Source: Aurantiochytrium sp. KH105
Lineage: Eukaryota; Sar; Bigyra; Thraustochytrida; Thraustochytriidae
Length of the DNA: 64,000 nt
NCBI GenBank assembly: GCA_003116975.1
Contig: BGKB01000161.1
Coordinates: 62,001 to 126,000 of the forward strand
Direction of reading: 5' to 3'
The translations under genes and the position numbers were made by a program. This document shows positions 1 to 13,300 of the stretch, piece after piece. Within the stretch, counting starts at the first letter, position 1, and the number at the start of each line of letters is the position of its first letter. The notes under the pieces were generated by a model, which saw nothing but the letters and a program-made list of their open reading frames with translations, made no database searches and had not been told where the DNA came from.

Positions 1-3000
1 TCAAAATCGTAGTCATCGCTATTACCCCCAGTCCCTGCGCCCGAAGAGAACCGGCCGCTTCTCACTCGTCCCGAAGACGAGCGCGTCGGAGTTCTTGCCT
101 CCGCGAGAGAAGTCGCTTGCAAACCGCTTGCGGAGGGACCCTCGGTCGTAATTTTTGGATCTCGGAAGCTTTCCTGAATGCCGCGCAAGGTGATAGAGAG
201 CAAGATGTCGCCGGCCTTACTCCAGCGCGTGAGGCCGCCGTCACCCTCTTTTGTGTTGTCGTCACCAAGCTCCTCTGCCTGGGTGCCGCTGCTAGGAGGC
301 ACCGCTTGGGGCGAAGGGCTTTGTTCGTCCGCGAAGACTTCGAGTGGAAACCACTGATTGACGCTCACGTCGCTTCCCGCGTCTGCAAGAAGCTTGAGCG
401 GAATAAAAGCATACGAGACATCTTTCATGCTCCCAGATTTCGAGCGCTCAGGATTGGAAGACGATCGAAAGGTAAGAACGAGAGCATCGCCCGGGTCCAC
501 ACGGACGTCATGTCCGATGCGGAGCTGCTCGTTCCACATTGGGTTCAAGAACGCACGGGCGACCCGCGTCGAGATGGCAGCAGGCAGCTGTGACTCTTGT
601 TGCAAGATAATGTCATGCAAAAGCTTCTTGTCAAGGGGCGAGTAAGCCGTCTCCTCCTTTAGCAGCTCCTGTCTGGCAATTGCGCCCTCCGAATCAAGCT
701 GATGCGCGCCTGGGAGCCAGCTGAGCTCCGCGGCGAGGCGCTTTTGCTCCTTATTCATGGTCTCGCTAATGGACATGCCGCGGTAGAGGTCGTGTGGCAC
801 ACCCATGCTCGATGCAATCGAGCTTGTCATTGATATTGCTTCGCTGCTCAGGCTATGCATCCTTGTTCTGTCTATAGATTCTGCATCTGAATTTTCAGCT
901 GCCTCGATGCAATCTTGAAACGAATCAATCTCGTCGATCGTTGATGTGTCGGAAGATCTACGGCGCGCGGCCGTCCGGCGGTATCGTAGCGCCGAGGACT
1001 TGCGCCGAGACCTGCCGGACCCGGATGCGCCAAGAGCGTCGCTCTTGCTGCGCGCCGACTGAAGCGCGTGCCGTTGTGCATGCAAGAGTGCAAATGGGAC
1101 AACCCGCGCAGTCACCTGGAAGCCTGTGTCCAGCTTGTGAAGAGAGTTGGGCAGTTTGTCGCGCGTGACGTTGCGCGTCCCCACAATGTGAAGTTGCAAT
1201 TCTGGTTTGGAAAGAGTCTCGCGGCTGACAAAGGTCTCGATGGCAGGCACACGAGTTCCGTCGCGCGAACTCCGCCATTGAATGAGCGAGGATCCTTGGT
1301 TCGCCTTGAATCCAATGATCGAACCGCTCCAATCCGGCTTGAGCGTCTTGTATACGGTGCGGGTTCGACCCAACTTCTTCTCCACGGGTTTGCTTCTCGG
1401 CACGGTGACGAGGGACACGTGAACCATGGGGTCAGATGTTCCCGTGCTATCCATGGCGATAAGGTTGCGACCGGCAATTACGGTGACCAAGAGTCGGGCC
1501 TTTGTATCTTCCTCGCCCACGCCAGATTTCTGTAAAAGCTTCGATGCGAAGCGGCCGTAGGTTCTGTCCGAGTGTTGTTTGATAATGTAGATGAGCATCA
1601 CCAGCGGAAAGACCGCCAGGACACGAGACGTCCAGAACTCCAGAACACAAGAGAGAACGAGGATCGCGAGACTAAGAGCGCTGGTGGGTGGATTTTTCCA
1701 GTTGAGCACATAGTTCATTGCGCCGAAGACACTCATGACACCTTTGAAGATGGTCTCGGAGCGCTGCATTTCATGTCGCATGTTCGCGACAGAGAATGCT
1801 TTGGTGCTATGCTTGCTTGGATTAGCGTGCGTGGAGAGACTTCCGTTGAGTAGATTCTCCTGAAAGTGCATTGCCAGACGCAAACTGCCTTGCTTCTTGT
1901 CTTTGCTATCCTTGATGACGAGCTTGATGGGCTCGAGGCGAGCCGGCTCGGCCAGATGCGGGTGATTGAACACCGCGCTGGCTTCGAGCTCGATGAGATC
2001 ATTGAGACCTACCGAAGCGCTGCCCATGAGTTTGAGCGGTCGCGAGTTGGTGTTGAGACCTTGCACAGGCACATTCCAGACTTCGATCTTGATGGGCGTG
2101 AACATGTCGCGAACGGGAAAGCGAAAATAGCAGTCGTCAGGGTCAAAGGTGACGTTGACGACGCCCGGAAAGGTTTGCGTGAGCATCTGCTTCTCGCCGT
2201 ATTTAACAACGCAGCGCAGATTATAGTTAAAGTCGTTTGTGTCCATTTTCAGCTTGAGCAAGCTCATCTCTACCGTACCCAGCGTCGGCTGAAGGAATTC
2301 CATGACATTAACTAACCGAACGGAGAGGTGAATCTCGGCTTCATCGACGCTGAGACGCGCAAAGTCCTCGCGGTGCATCGAACCGGCGGCGGGTCGGCTC
2401 CGCTCCATGCGCGAGCGATAGTCATCAGATATAAAGTCGAGCATGAACCAGCCTTGAATGGCCGCATCTGGTTGTTTGCGAATCTCCTCCAAAGGATAGC
2501 TAAAGTGCGCGATGGGCTCGCCAGTGTTCTCGAGACACACGAACAAGTGAAGACTCTCTTGCAGCTCGAATGGGTCGAGCGATGAAAAGTAAAGCTCCTC
2601 GTGGACGACTGCGTGGCCGTGAAACATTTTGCAGAGGCTGGTCTCCTTTTGATTGGAGGCCACAATGGCGCGAACGAATATGTTGCGGTGCGTGGTTTGG
2701 CGGGAGGACTCGTCGAGTCCTTTCGCTCGATTGATGCGCACGAGAAGTTTTTCTCGGGGCATGAGGCGCGTTTCTGCGATGGGATGCAACTCGATGGCGA
2801 GGCGGAGTCGAGGCGTGAGCTTTCGTGATCTCTTGTCGCGATGCTGACTCCGGCCCGACCCGCCCGTTCCGTTCTCGGAAAATGAGTTTTTAAAGGTCGC
2901 CGCGGGACTCGATGGTTTGGCGTTTGGGTGATCAAGCTCGAACCATGCGTGCACCTGCTTGCCGTCGCGATCGATATAGCCCATCTTATCCATAAGAAAG

Positions 3001-6000
3001 CCGACATCAATAGTGGTGAGCGCGATGACGCGTCCCCCAAGCTTGTCGTTGCCCGCTTCCGTCTTGGCGGACCCCGTACGCTCACGTTCACCAGTAGTTC
3101 CTCCAGACGCCGGGGTACGTACAGTCAAAAGAATACGGTCCTGGCGGCAGAGCCCAAGTGCACCCGGTACAGCAGACTTGGAGAACTCAAAGCGCTCCTT
3201 GTAAACTGGATTGGACGTTCCCTTGATCAGCTTGGTGCGCTTGGTCTCTTCTTGGCCGCAAGTGATGGTCACAAAGGTCGGATTCGAGCCGTCGCCTACG
3301 CCATCTTCACCCAGACCGCTGGCGCCAATGACGTGAATACGCATCTTGAAGAACCAAACTCTGCCATTGTATGACTTGTACTGAGCCTGTTTCGACTGCG
3401 CCACCGTGTCGAGAACGTCGCGCGTGGATGATCCCATGTGCAACAGGCGCCTGCGAGGGTCCTGTAGGTTGCTAATCGGCCTTTCGACGGTCGGATTCGA
3501 GACCGAAAAGGTAATGTGAACTTGGATCTCCCCAAGATTTTGCATTGCTTGGTCGCGGATCTGACTCGACAAGGTCTCATTGCTCTTGTTGTACTTGGGA
3601 ATGCTCTTTTTCAGCTTGAGAGAGTACCACTCGGGCCCGCTCTCGCAGCCTAGAAAGCTCCAAAAGGGAATCGCGACGTAGCCGAGATCGTCGTCGCGCA
3701 TGAGCCTGTCATGGTCTTTGACGGCAATGATAATCTCGTCCGTCTCTGTAATAATTTCTTGTCCTTTGCCAAACTCGAACGTGCGCTTCCACACAGGGTT
3801 AAGGGTCCGCTTTTGAATGCCCGTGCGCATAGATGTGTTGCGCACAGTAACAATTGCGTATGGATCACTTTTGCCATTTGCGTCTGCGGCGATGATGTTT
3901 CGGGCTTGAATCACTTCCACGTGCAAAATAGTGTGCGCCGTTGCGTACCGGGCAGATCGCGTACCGTATTGTTCCAGGCTTTCATCCAGCTGCGAGTCGC
4001 GCGAAAGCATATGCATCACAGACCCCTTGAGGTTCAGTTCTCGTGTTGGGAGCCTTGCAATCTTTTCAAAGTCCTTGAGAGTGTCTTCCTCCGCAGTGCC
4101 AGCAAAGTAGGAGAGTCGAATTTTGATTTCGCCACGAACCGTCGCCATTCCAGGGCTGCATTGCAGCGAGAACCATTTCGGCTTCGTGTTGACAATCTGC
4201 GCATTGATCGACTGAAAACGTCGGAAGCGAGCGTGTACTTTTTTTGGTTTCGTCGAACTGGTGGCTCCATCTTTCGGAGTAGTCTTTGTAATCGAGCCAA
4301 GATTGAAAAGTGACCGCGTTGACCGATGCGACTTGAGCGATCGGCCTGAACCCGATGAAAAGACTGAGCGTGGACTGTCGGGTTTGACGGGTGGTGGTGA
4401 GGGGAGATTGCCCGAGTTTGGTTCGCTGCTGTCGCCTTCCTGGCCCTCATTTCGGAGTCGCGCGGCAAGACGCGCACCAGGCAAAGCTGTGGGAATGGGT
4501 TGCTGGGTCTCCGAGGAATTTGATTGACGACGGCTGTCGGAACCCTGGTCGCTATCCTCTTTGAAATCATAGGCGTCCACCTCTTCTTCTTCGTCATCGT
4601 CATCATCATCGCTGCTGTCGTTGATCTCATCTTCGTACTCGTCTTCTTCGTTATGATGGTGCGACACAATTGCCCAGAGTGGCAGCTCGATGCGTCCAAG
4701 ATCGTCGTCAAAGCCAACAACGTCGTGATCTTTGACGATAACTGTGACGAGGTCATCCAAAGAAACAAGTTCCTTTGGATTCTCATCGCCTCCGAAAACA
4801 AATGTCTCGCCCCAAAAGGGCGTTAGACTTTTGGAGACCACCTTGGTCTTGCGTTTTGCATTCTTGAGACGAATGACGCAGTATGGGTCAGATAAGCCGT
4901 TCATGTCAGCTGCGAGAAGGCCACGACCCTCGATAATCTCGACGAGGAGCGCGGGCCGCCGACTTCCAGCAATTCGTGCAGGGGGCGTAGAAAAGCCTTC
5001 GATGCTCCCCAGAGAACTGAGTCTACCTCTCTCGCTCGCAGCGTCTATCGTGGAAGGCGGCCCAAGGACGACATGTTCGCTCTTTTGATGCGTCAAATCA
5101 TTCGAGATGACGAGATTTCGCGTTCGTGGGCCATCGAGGGCCATGTCTGGTGCCTGAAAGACCAGAGCATCTGCTTCTTCGTCCATTTGATCAATTTCGT
5201 CATCCATTAGTGGATAATCCCGCCATTCGCCCTCAAGAATAGCACCTGGTGAATCGAGGTCAAGGCCCGACGCAGTGGCCCCAGACCGGACAAGCGCCTC
5301 TTGCGTCTTGTGAGGCCTCGAAAGAGCGCTTTTTAATCGCGAGAACTTCGGCGAATGTAGAACGGGAATGGGAATCGAGAGACCAGCAAGGCTCTTGCTC
5401 GACCTGGATGAGCGGCGTGATCGCTGCGACTGCCCAGAGAGCGGCTCCTCGAGGTTAGCCCCTTCGTCGAGATGGCGCGGCTCGAGCGGGGAGAGCGCCT
5501 CTTCCGCGACGTCTCGGACCCAATACATGCTCAGACAGATTTCGCCTTGCGCTTTTTTCATTTTTTCGTAAGGGGCCAAAGGGAACCACACCTTGCCATC
5601 GGCGGTGCCGAGCTCGGAGACAGAGCGCACGGCGATGGAGATAACTCCAACGGGAGCCGAAAAGGAAAGTCTGTGCGTCTGCTGTTTGACGCGAACAACG
5701 AGAAGATCTTCGAAACTAAGTTGCGAGGGGCGTAATAAAGGCCAATCTCGAAAGGTTTGTCCTACAAATGTCACAACGCCATCCCCTGTTTTTCAAGTGA
5801 GTTTGTCAGTCTCTCAGGCCCACGTATTGCATAGTGTGCAAAGATTATGCTGCTAGAGTGGGTGTATCGATCGATTTTCTATTCTTTAAAGCACCACGCG
5901 AAAAGTAGAAACGTACCGCTTTCTTCCTCGACAACCTTGCTTACCGCCGTCCTATGCAGTGCACTGTTCAGTGAGAGTTTGCAAAAGACTTGACGCCCAA

Positions 6001-6241
6001 GTAGTTCGCTGTTTAGGCCACGTAGACCGCGCAAGCGCACGACTAGGCGCCAGCGGCTCCGGGGAGGCTGTAGAGAGTCCGTCATTGGTCTATAATTGTG
6101 CTCGAAATCTTCGTCCCCCTCGAAATCCTCTTCGTGGTCGTCCTCCTCCTCGTCCTCTGCACGTTGATGGCTCTTCGCCTCGGATTCTGATGCCGTAGAC
6201 ATTGTCGTCGCTGCCGCCGCCGCAAAGCCTTCGCCCGACAT
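1..6241 (-). CDS. Multi-C2-domain membrane protein, MCTP/ferlin-like (3' end outside window)
   Basis: Two exons: 6241-5917 and 5785 to the left edge. The 131-nt intron (5916-5786) has a GTACGT donor and a CAG acceptor, joined in phase 1. The start ATG at 6241 opens an Ala- and acid-rich leader; a second ATG lies at 6202. At least 2035 residues are visible. C2-type modules lie near residues 65-200 (spanning the splice), 380-480, 725-835 (an ADANGKSDPY loop), 920-1040, 1115-1215 and 1270-1375. A hydrophobic region near residues 1470-1515, preceded by NWKNPPTSAL, resembles the paired membrane segment of MCTP proteins. Another C2 (MDSTGTSDP) follows it, then a Ser-rich stretch and more C2-like strands. 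Asp-rich loops in several C2s suggest Ca2+-dependent phospholipid binding. The family acts at membrane contacts or in fusion. The multi-C2/TM assignment is firm; choosing between MCTP, ferlin and tricalbin is not possible without the missing end. Confidence 0.85.
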
Positions 6242-7366
6242 GCTGCAGCCCAGGTCTTGCGCGCGGCCGCGAGCGCGGTAACGCTCGAGGTCGGTCGAGC
6301 GAGCTGACGCTCGCTCGCCCGCAAGAATTGAACGAACCCCAGCAATGCCAAGCAAGCAAGCAAGCCGAGCGAGCAGGCCGGCCTCGCGAGCGAGCGGACC
6401 CGGGGCGGCACGCCTTTTGGCCCGTCCCTCGGGGCGTCGCTCTCCCTCTCCTCGCGCGGGCGCCCCGGCCTCGCGCGCGGAAAGAGTTTTGCAGTTCCGC
6501 GCGGACTCCTCCTCCTCCTCAGGCTGCTCGAAGCTCCCCGCCCGCCCGCCCGCCTCGGATTTGAAAACAGCCTCAAACTAGGCAACGAAACGAAAAGAAA
6601 AGAAAAGAAAAGAAAAAAACTAACAGTAAAGGAAGGAAAGGAAAGAAAAGAAAAGAAATGGAAAGAAAAGAAAAGAAGAAGGAAACAATCGAAATTTGAA
6701 AAGGGAAAGGGAAAGAGAGAGCGCAGCCTGACGGGCGAAACCGCGCGAAACCCAACGCCCGTAACCGCTCGCTCGCTCGCTCATCGATCGATCGAGTCGA
6801 GCAGGCAGGTCGAGTCGATAACAGACAGACACGGGCAGTCTTGTCGTCGCCAAGGCGAGGAAGCAAAAGCCAACGACGAGGGCGCGGAGCGCGGCGCCGA
6901 GAACTCGGCCCGGAGGCCTCGGCGGCGGGGCGGCGGCGGCGGAGGCGGAGGCGGCGCGCTGCAGACGCCGGAGAGCGAGGCCTGGACGCGAGAAGAGAGA
7001 CCGTCCACAGGATCTGGTGCGCCAGAAGCGAGCAGCACGGGACACCGGTCGACGGGGACTCGTGACAACAGCGCTGCGACGGGGGCGTTGCCGCGGGCCT
7101 CGAGAGGAGCCTTGTTGGGGTTGGCGTTCGATTGGAGGGAGGTCTGGCGGTGTGGAAGCGGATCTTCAGCAGGCAATAGCGATCGAGCCCGTTTGGCACT
7201 TCGTCAGACTATCTGTCTATAGGTCTCTCTGCCTGTCCGTGTGACTGTCTGCCAGACTGACCGACCGACCGACCGACCGACCGATCGATCGGTCAGTCAC
7301 GGTTTGGTGACCTCAGTTGCCGCATCCTTATCAGAATTATCAACGAGATCCCCCTCCCTCCCAAGA
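6242..7366. other. Shared upstream region of two divergent genes, with simple repeats
   Basis: No gene supported. The stretch separates the multi-C2 gene (-) from the coiled-coil gene (+). It holds a long purine-rich run of GAAAA-like units (about 6585-6690), CGCT then CGAT tetranucleotide runs (about 6770-6800), a GGC/GGA-rich block (about 6920-6960) and a GACC tetranucleotide run (about 7258-7292). Open frames here are GC-driven and lack credible starts. Confidence 0.6.
6585..6690. repeat. Purine-rich GAAAA microsatellite tract
   Basis: About 100 bases are almost pure A/G on the + strand, built from GAAAA and GGAAA units with few interruptions. It sits about 350 bases upstream of the multi-C2 start and 680 upstream of the coiled-coil start. 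Confidence 0.8.
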
Positions 7367-10300
7367 ATGGAAGGTCTGTGGCCTTCATTCAGGGCATCCC
7401 GGCGACAAGAGGAAAGCGGCCCGCTCGGAGCAAAAAACACTCCCTTGTCTGTGGTGGACAGCGGTACGCTTCCCAAAGATGCCTTTGTGATGCGGGTCTG
7501 CAATCAACAGCGTGGACGCGATGGGGACACCGATGAAGACGATTGCAACAGCGCTCTCGACGATGAAGAATACAGCCTCGACGCAGGCGGTGGCGTCAAT
7601 AAAAGCCGCGAGAGAAGATCTGCATACGATCAACGCAGAAGCAAGGTTGTGCGCTCGCGCAGCTTGGATATGGGCTCACGCGTCCCCCCTGCTTTACAGC
7701 GCGGCAATCTTCCCCCTCGGCACCTTCAGACGCAGCAAGCTTCAACCCAAAGCCCGCAACAACCGCCGCATGCGCACGAATCCCGACGCATTCCTCTTCG
7801 CGCAATGTTACCTTCGAGCATCAAGCTGGCACCCGCGCTCGTGGCTGACGAAAATCGCCGCGAGCCAGTGGGGGCTCGTCTAATTCATGCCATCAAGCTT
7901 GACGAACACCTTGTACCTGAAGATTCGCTGCTTGTTGAGGTGAATGGCCGCGATGTCCGGAATGTCCCAACGGCGTCACTGATGGAGCAAATTACGTCCG
8001 CACAAGGAAAGCATCTAGACTTGTGCTGGCTGCGTCCCAAAGCAAGCGTGCGGAGACTTCGAAGCAAGTCTAGCGACAGTACGATGCGGCGTCGCCGCCG
8101 CTCCTTTGGGCTTTCTAACAATCTCAAAACCATTTGGTCCGGTCTGGAAGGTCTCGTTCAGGCTCTCGACAACGGAGATGATCTTGCCCGCCTTTTAAAG
8201 CTCCCTCTCACAGGACAGTCAGAGGTCGTACAGCCACAGGATCTCGATCAGGATCACGAGGAAGCGGCAAAACGGGCCCGTGTAGAGGACATTTCTGGCC
8301 TTCTTGAGGTGCTCGCCTCCCAGGTCAGGCGACGCAATCGCGACGCTGTCGCGACAGCCAATGACCTGCGTCGTGCCAAGGAAGACAATTCACGCCTCGC
8401 TCAACGTGTGGATGCCCAACGCGAACTCATTCAGCAACTGGAAAGCGGCGAATCAATTTCATCCACATCGAGCGAATTCGCACTTGGCGTCGCTTCGAGC
8501 GAAAGAGACAAGGAGAAAGAAAACGAGCAAGAGGAACGCAAGGATGGGACCCTTTTGGAGGAAACGCAGCGAGGCCAAGCGTCTTCTGCTAAAGTTGCCG
8601 CTGTCGAGCGCAAACTGGCTCAGGTAACGCAGGACCTTCGCACGGCCACGGCGGCCAAGCAATTCTTCGAGCGCAAGGTGCAAGTCATGGAGCAATCGCT
8701 TGAAACGGCTGAAAGCAAGCTCGTAGACATCTCACGCGCGAACGAACAGTTCAAAACCCAACTCTCGCAGCAAGAAAGCCGTGTGAAGGAACAGCAAAAC
8801 CTTATCATCGACTTGGAAGCGCAGCACAAAGCTACCTTGAATGAGCACCTTGATCGAGTTAATGTAGAGCATTCACGCCAACTCAAAGAGATGGTGACGA
8901 GTCTGGAGGCTTCGCATGATGAAAAGACGCGGTCTGCAACTGCTCGAGAGGAGACCTTGCGGGCGCATCTGGACCTATTGCAGCAAAGCGTTGCGACCAA
9001 GGACCGCGAAGTTGGCGACTTGAAGGTCGCCCTGCAACAGGCTCGAGCGCGACTCGCTCAACATCAAGACGACCAGCGCGCATTCTCGCGCGAGCGAAAT
9101 GAAGCGAACTCTGAGGAACTCAAACTCTGGCGCCGTGACGCGAACCAGCTTCGCAAAACCGTCGAAGAGCTCTCTTTGCAGCTACGCAAAGCCGACCAGG
9201 AGATCGTCCTATACAAGCAAAAGTTCATATCTGCAGAACATGAGCTCGAAAAGGCGCACGAGGCCCTTGTCGACGTGGCAAGTCGACAGCACGCGGCCTC
9301 GAGCGAGCGCGTGGCCGATCGCAAAGAGCGAGATGCACTCATGAGCAGGCTGCAAGAGGCGGAGCGACGAGCTGCTCGTTCCAATACAGATAGTGCCCAA
9401 GTTCGAATGGAGATGGAAGAACTCAGGCATTTGCAAGCCGCTCAGCTTGCAGAGCTTGAAGCCAAGTACCGACACAATGCGCACGATGTGACGGCGCACC
9501 CTGCAAGCGAGAAAAAGTCCCCAAGGCAGGAAGAACAAGGCTGGGTCTTTGAGTGCGACGCAATGCTTCGTGAAGACCTTTGCGCACAATTACTGCGCGC
9601 GCAGATACTGGCCCAGGACCGCCAAGAGACATGCACAATGTTACGGGAACAGGTCCAGATTGTCTCGGACGAACTTGCGCGTCGTGCCGACGAACTTGAA
9701 TCTCTACGGTCGCAAGCTGCAAGTGAAGCGAGCAGCAAGTTTCAGGCGGTATTGAGCAAGGTAGAAAGTGACTTTGATCACGAATTGAAAACACTGCACA
9801 CAAACCTCGCCGAAAAGGAGGCCGCACTTACGGAGCTACGCGATGTTCTCCATACCAAGCACGAGGAGCTGGGCCGCTTGCGCGAAAGGCACAGTCAAGC
9901 GCTCGCTCAGGTCGCGCAAGAGCGCAACGACTGGAAAGAGGAGCTTGCGGGAGTGCGGGAGACAGCCTCTCTCGAACAGTCGCGCGCGTCTGAGCTCGCA
10001 GTTCGTCTTGACGAAGCGCTTCGTTCAAAACAAGCGAGCGATACAGGCTTGCACGAGGCGCAGAGAAAAGTCCAAGAGCTTCTGCTTGCCTCGTCGAAGC
10101 TCGAAGACGCGCGCGCGGAGCTCGAATCGCTTCGTGGAGCGCACGCAAAGCTTCAAGACGTTGAGACGAAACTCGCAGAGGCTGAAGCGGACCGTGCATC
10201 GTCTGCGGCGGAGTCTGAGGCCGCACGTGTGCGCGCGGCACAGGCGGAAAAGGATGCTGATGCTGCGCGCCGACAGCTCGAGGAGGCAGAAGGTCTTCGC

Positions 10301-13300
10301 AGTGGTTTGCAGCGTGCCCAATCCGAGCAGCAGTCCTTTACGCACCAGATTCAGGCCGACTTAAACGAACAGCGACGCGTTTGCACACGAATGCGTCGCG
10401 AGCTTGCCGATGCCGAGCAGGCATTGCGCGCATCGCGCGGTGCGCTTGACGCTCAAGAGGCCAAGGAGCGGCAGACTCGTGATATGATCACCCGTCTCGT
10501 CGAGCAGCTCGAGGCGGCGCAATCTGAGGCACGCTCGGGAAATCTTGCAATTTCAGAACATGAGACAGTCGTTCGAGGTCTCGAGTCGGACATCGCGGCG
10601 CTGCATACAGAAGTCAACCGGCTCAAGAACGGCCTTCAGGACAAGGCACGTGCTCTGGCGCATGCAGAGCAGGCCCGAGAGCATGCTGAGACGAGCGCTG
10701 CACGGGCGCTCGAGGCCCTCGAGGCCAAGGTCCAGGCTCGTGACGATCAGCTCGAAGCGCTCGAGAAAGATCTCACGGACTCCCGGCATGCTCTTGACGT
10801 CGCGGAGCATGCGCGCGAGTCGTATATGCGGGCGCGCGCGGGCGACATTGGCAGCCTCTCTCGCGCAACTGGAAGACTTCAAATGCAGCAGCGACATTGC
10901 CGTGAGCAATCTGTGGCAATCTTGGATAACTTTGCGTCCGAACTGGCCGCCGCGCTTGCATCGTGCACGCGCCGCGCGCAGGATCTCGAGGCCCGACATT
11001 TGCGAAGGGTCGCAGGGCTCGAGGCGGCGTTACAAGATGCAGAACACCGTCTCAATGCGCAGCAGCAATCATTCAACAATCTCTCTCAGGAAAGGCAGGA
11101 AGAACTCATAATGCTGCGGGAGAAGACGGCTCAATCGAAAGAAAGCGAGCGAGCAGCGCGGCGAGAGCTGACCATGGCGAAAACAGCGCTCGCTTCCCAA
11201 AAGGAGGAATTGCGAATGGCTGACGAGCGCGCAAAGGCAAGTACGGAGATGGCTGGTCGTCTTCAGACCCGCGTGGAGGAACTTGACGATGCTTTGGAAG
11301 AAGAGCGCACAACTGCGCAACGCAATACAATTCGTCTCGAGGGCGAGCTATCCCGTCTTCGCGACTCGCATGAGATCGAAGACGGTGCGCGCAGGGCTCT
11401 TGCTCGAGCTCGCGAGGACGCCGAGGAGCGCGAGGCGCGACTGCGCGATTTAGAAGTTGAAGCATCGACGCTGCGCGAGGAGAAGAAATCTCTGCAGCAG
11501 CGACTCGCTGATGCTCGCGACTCTGCTTTGAGCGCAGAGCGTGAACTTGAAGTCGTGCAGGAAAAGCTCAATAGCGAAGTGGACCAGCTTGCAGAGGCTG
11601 CGTCAGCCAAGGTCGCGCTGGAGACGCGCTTGAAAGATGCGCACGCTCACGAGAAGCAGTGCAAGCTGCAATCAGACGCCCAAATTGCCCGACTTCAGGG
11701 ACAGGTCGCGCGTCTTCGACAGGCTCTGGAGGATGAGCAAGCTGCTGCCAGTGTTGCAGCCTCTTCCCAACACAAGTCGGACCGGCTTGAAGAAGAGTGC
11801 GAGCGGTTGCGCACCGAGTGCGAGCGGTTGCGCGACGCGCTTGCCAAGAGCCATGACCTTGTAGCGGCTGCGCAGGCTCGTTTAGAGGAGCAGGAAGACC
11901 AAGTTGAGGAGACGAAGCGCGACTCTCTCAATTGCCAGCAGGAGCTTCACAGGTCACTGCGCGAGTCTGAAAACAGAGCAGCAGGTCTTGCATCACAGCT
12001 GCAAATCGTCAAGGTCGAGTCGGAAGCGGCACAACATTCTCTCAAAGAGCGCATCGTCTCTCTCGAAGCCGAAACATTTCGTCTGACGAGCGAGAAGGAA
12101 GACTTAAGCGCGGTACATGACGATGAGCGTTTTGCAATGACTCAGGAGCGGGACGCATTTCGTAAAGAGCGAAGCGAGCTTACATCCGCCGCCGAAGCCC
12201 AGAGTCAGCGGCTTACTCGCCTTGAAGCCAGATGCAATGAGCTGGAAGAGGAGGCCGCGGGTTATCAGAGCAGCCGATTCGAAAGCGAACAAACGGCTCG
12301 TGGAGCTGCCAAAGAAATTGATATATTGCGAGACCAGTGTCGTCTGCTGGAAGATAAGGTCGCCTCAGCAGAGCAGGAGTCGTTGCGCGGCAGCGAGCTC
12401 GAGGACCTCTTGAAAAGAGAGCAAACAGAGTCTGCCCGTTGGCGCAAGGAAAAGGAAGATGCTCAAGAACAGTACCAGCGACAACTCGAAGACTTTCGCG
12501 CATCGCAACTATCACAGCTTGAAGACCTCCGCGCGGCAAGGCAGAGCGAGCAAGTCCGGTACGAGGAGGTGCAAACGAAGCTTGAAACGACGCTGGCCGA
12601 GCTTGCTTCGGCGCTCGAGGGCAAATCCTCTCTGGAAATTCAGGTCGAGAGTCTGCAGCACGCAGTTCAAGCCGGGACAGAGTCACAAAGAGTTAGCGTT
12701 GCTGAGAAGTTGGCTCTTGAATCACGTTGCGAGGACCTGCAGTCAAAAGTATCTGCGTGTCATGCGCAACTGGAGACAGCCCATCGGGAGTCGCAATTTT
12801 CTGCTGCAGAGCGAGCAGATCTCTCGGAAGCCCTCGAGTCTTCCCGACATCGGATTGCGCAACTAGAGGAGCAGTTCTCTCACTTGCAGCGTCAGGCAAA
12901 TGAGAATGCTCTCAAGCTAAGCGAGGAAGCCGATCTCTCGGTGCGTCTCTCGTCGGCGCAGAAAATGTTACAGCAGGCTACAGAACGCGAGGCAGAACTT
13001 CTCTCCGAACTTGAAGTGTACCGTACCAGATCTTTCGAGGAGAAGGAGCAAATGGGGGCCCTCGATGCTGAAGCACGCGAGTTTTGCGATGTTGCAACGC
13101 AAGCAAGCTTTCAAGATGAGCCGCCTTCGTCTGAGAAGGGCACGAGCTCCGACGCCGTGACACAAACCTTGCCGCAAGCGTCAAGCGTCGAAAAGGAGAC
13201 TGTATCGGGAGGTTGTCAGACAGATGACCTTGACTTGGTTGCCCCGGAGGAACTGAAGCGGATGCGAGAGCTCCATAAACAAGAGCTCGCGGACTTTTTG

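Noticed and set aside
2312-3091. A 259-codon - strand frame
   Set aside because: Out-of-frame shadow of the multi-C2 exon; composition (Ser/Thr/Arg/Pro-rich) is not protein-like and the real frame is continuous and homologous to C2 domains.
7241-7366. Upstream extension of the PDZ/coiled-coil frame
   Set aside because: Starts at GTG, reads a GACC microsatellite (TDRPTDRP) and lacks ATG before 7367.
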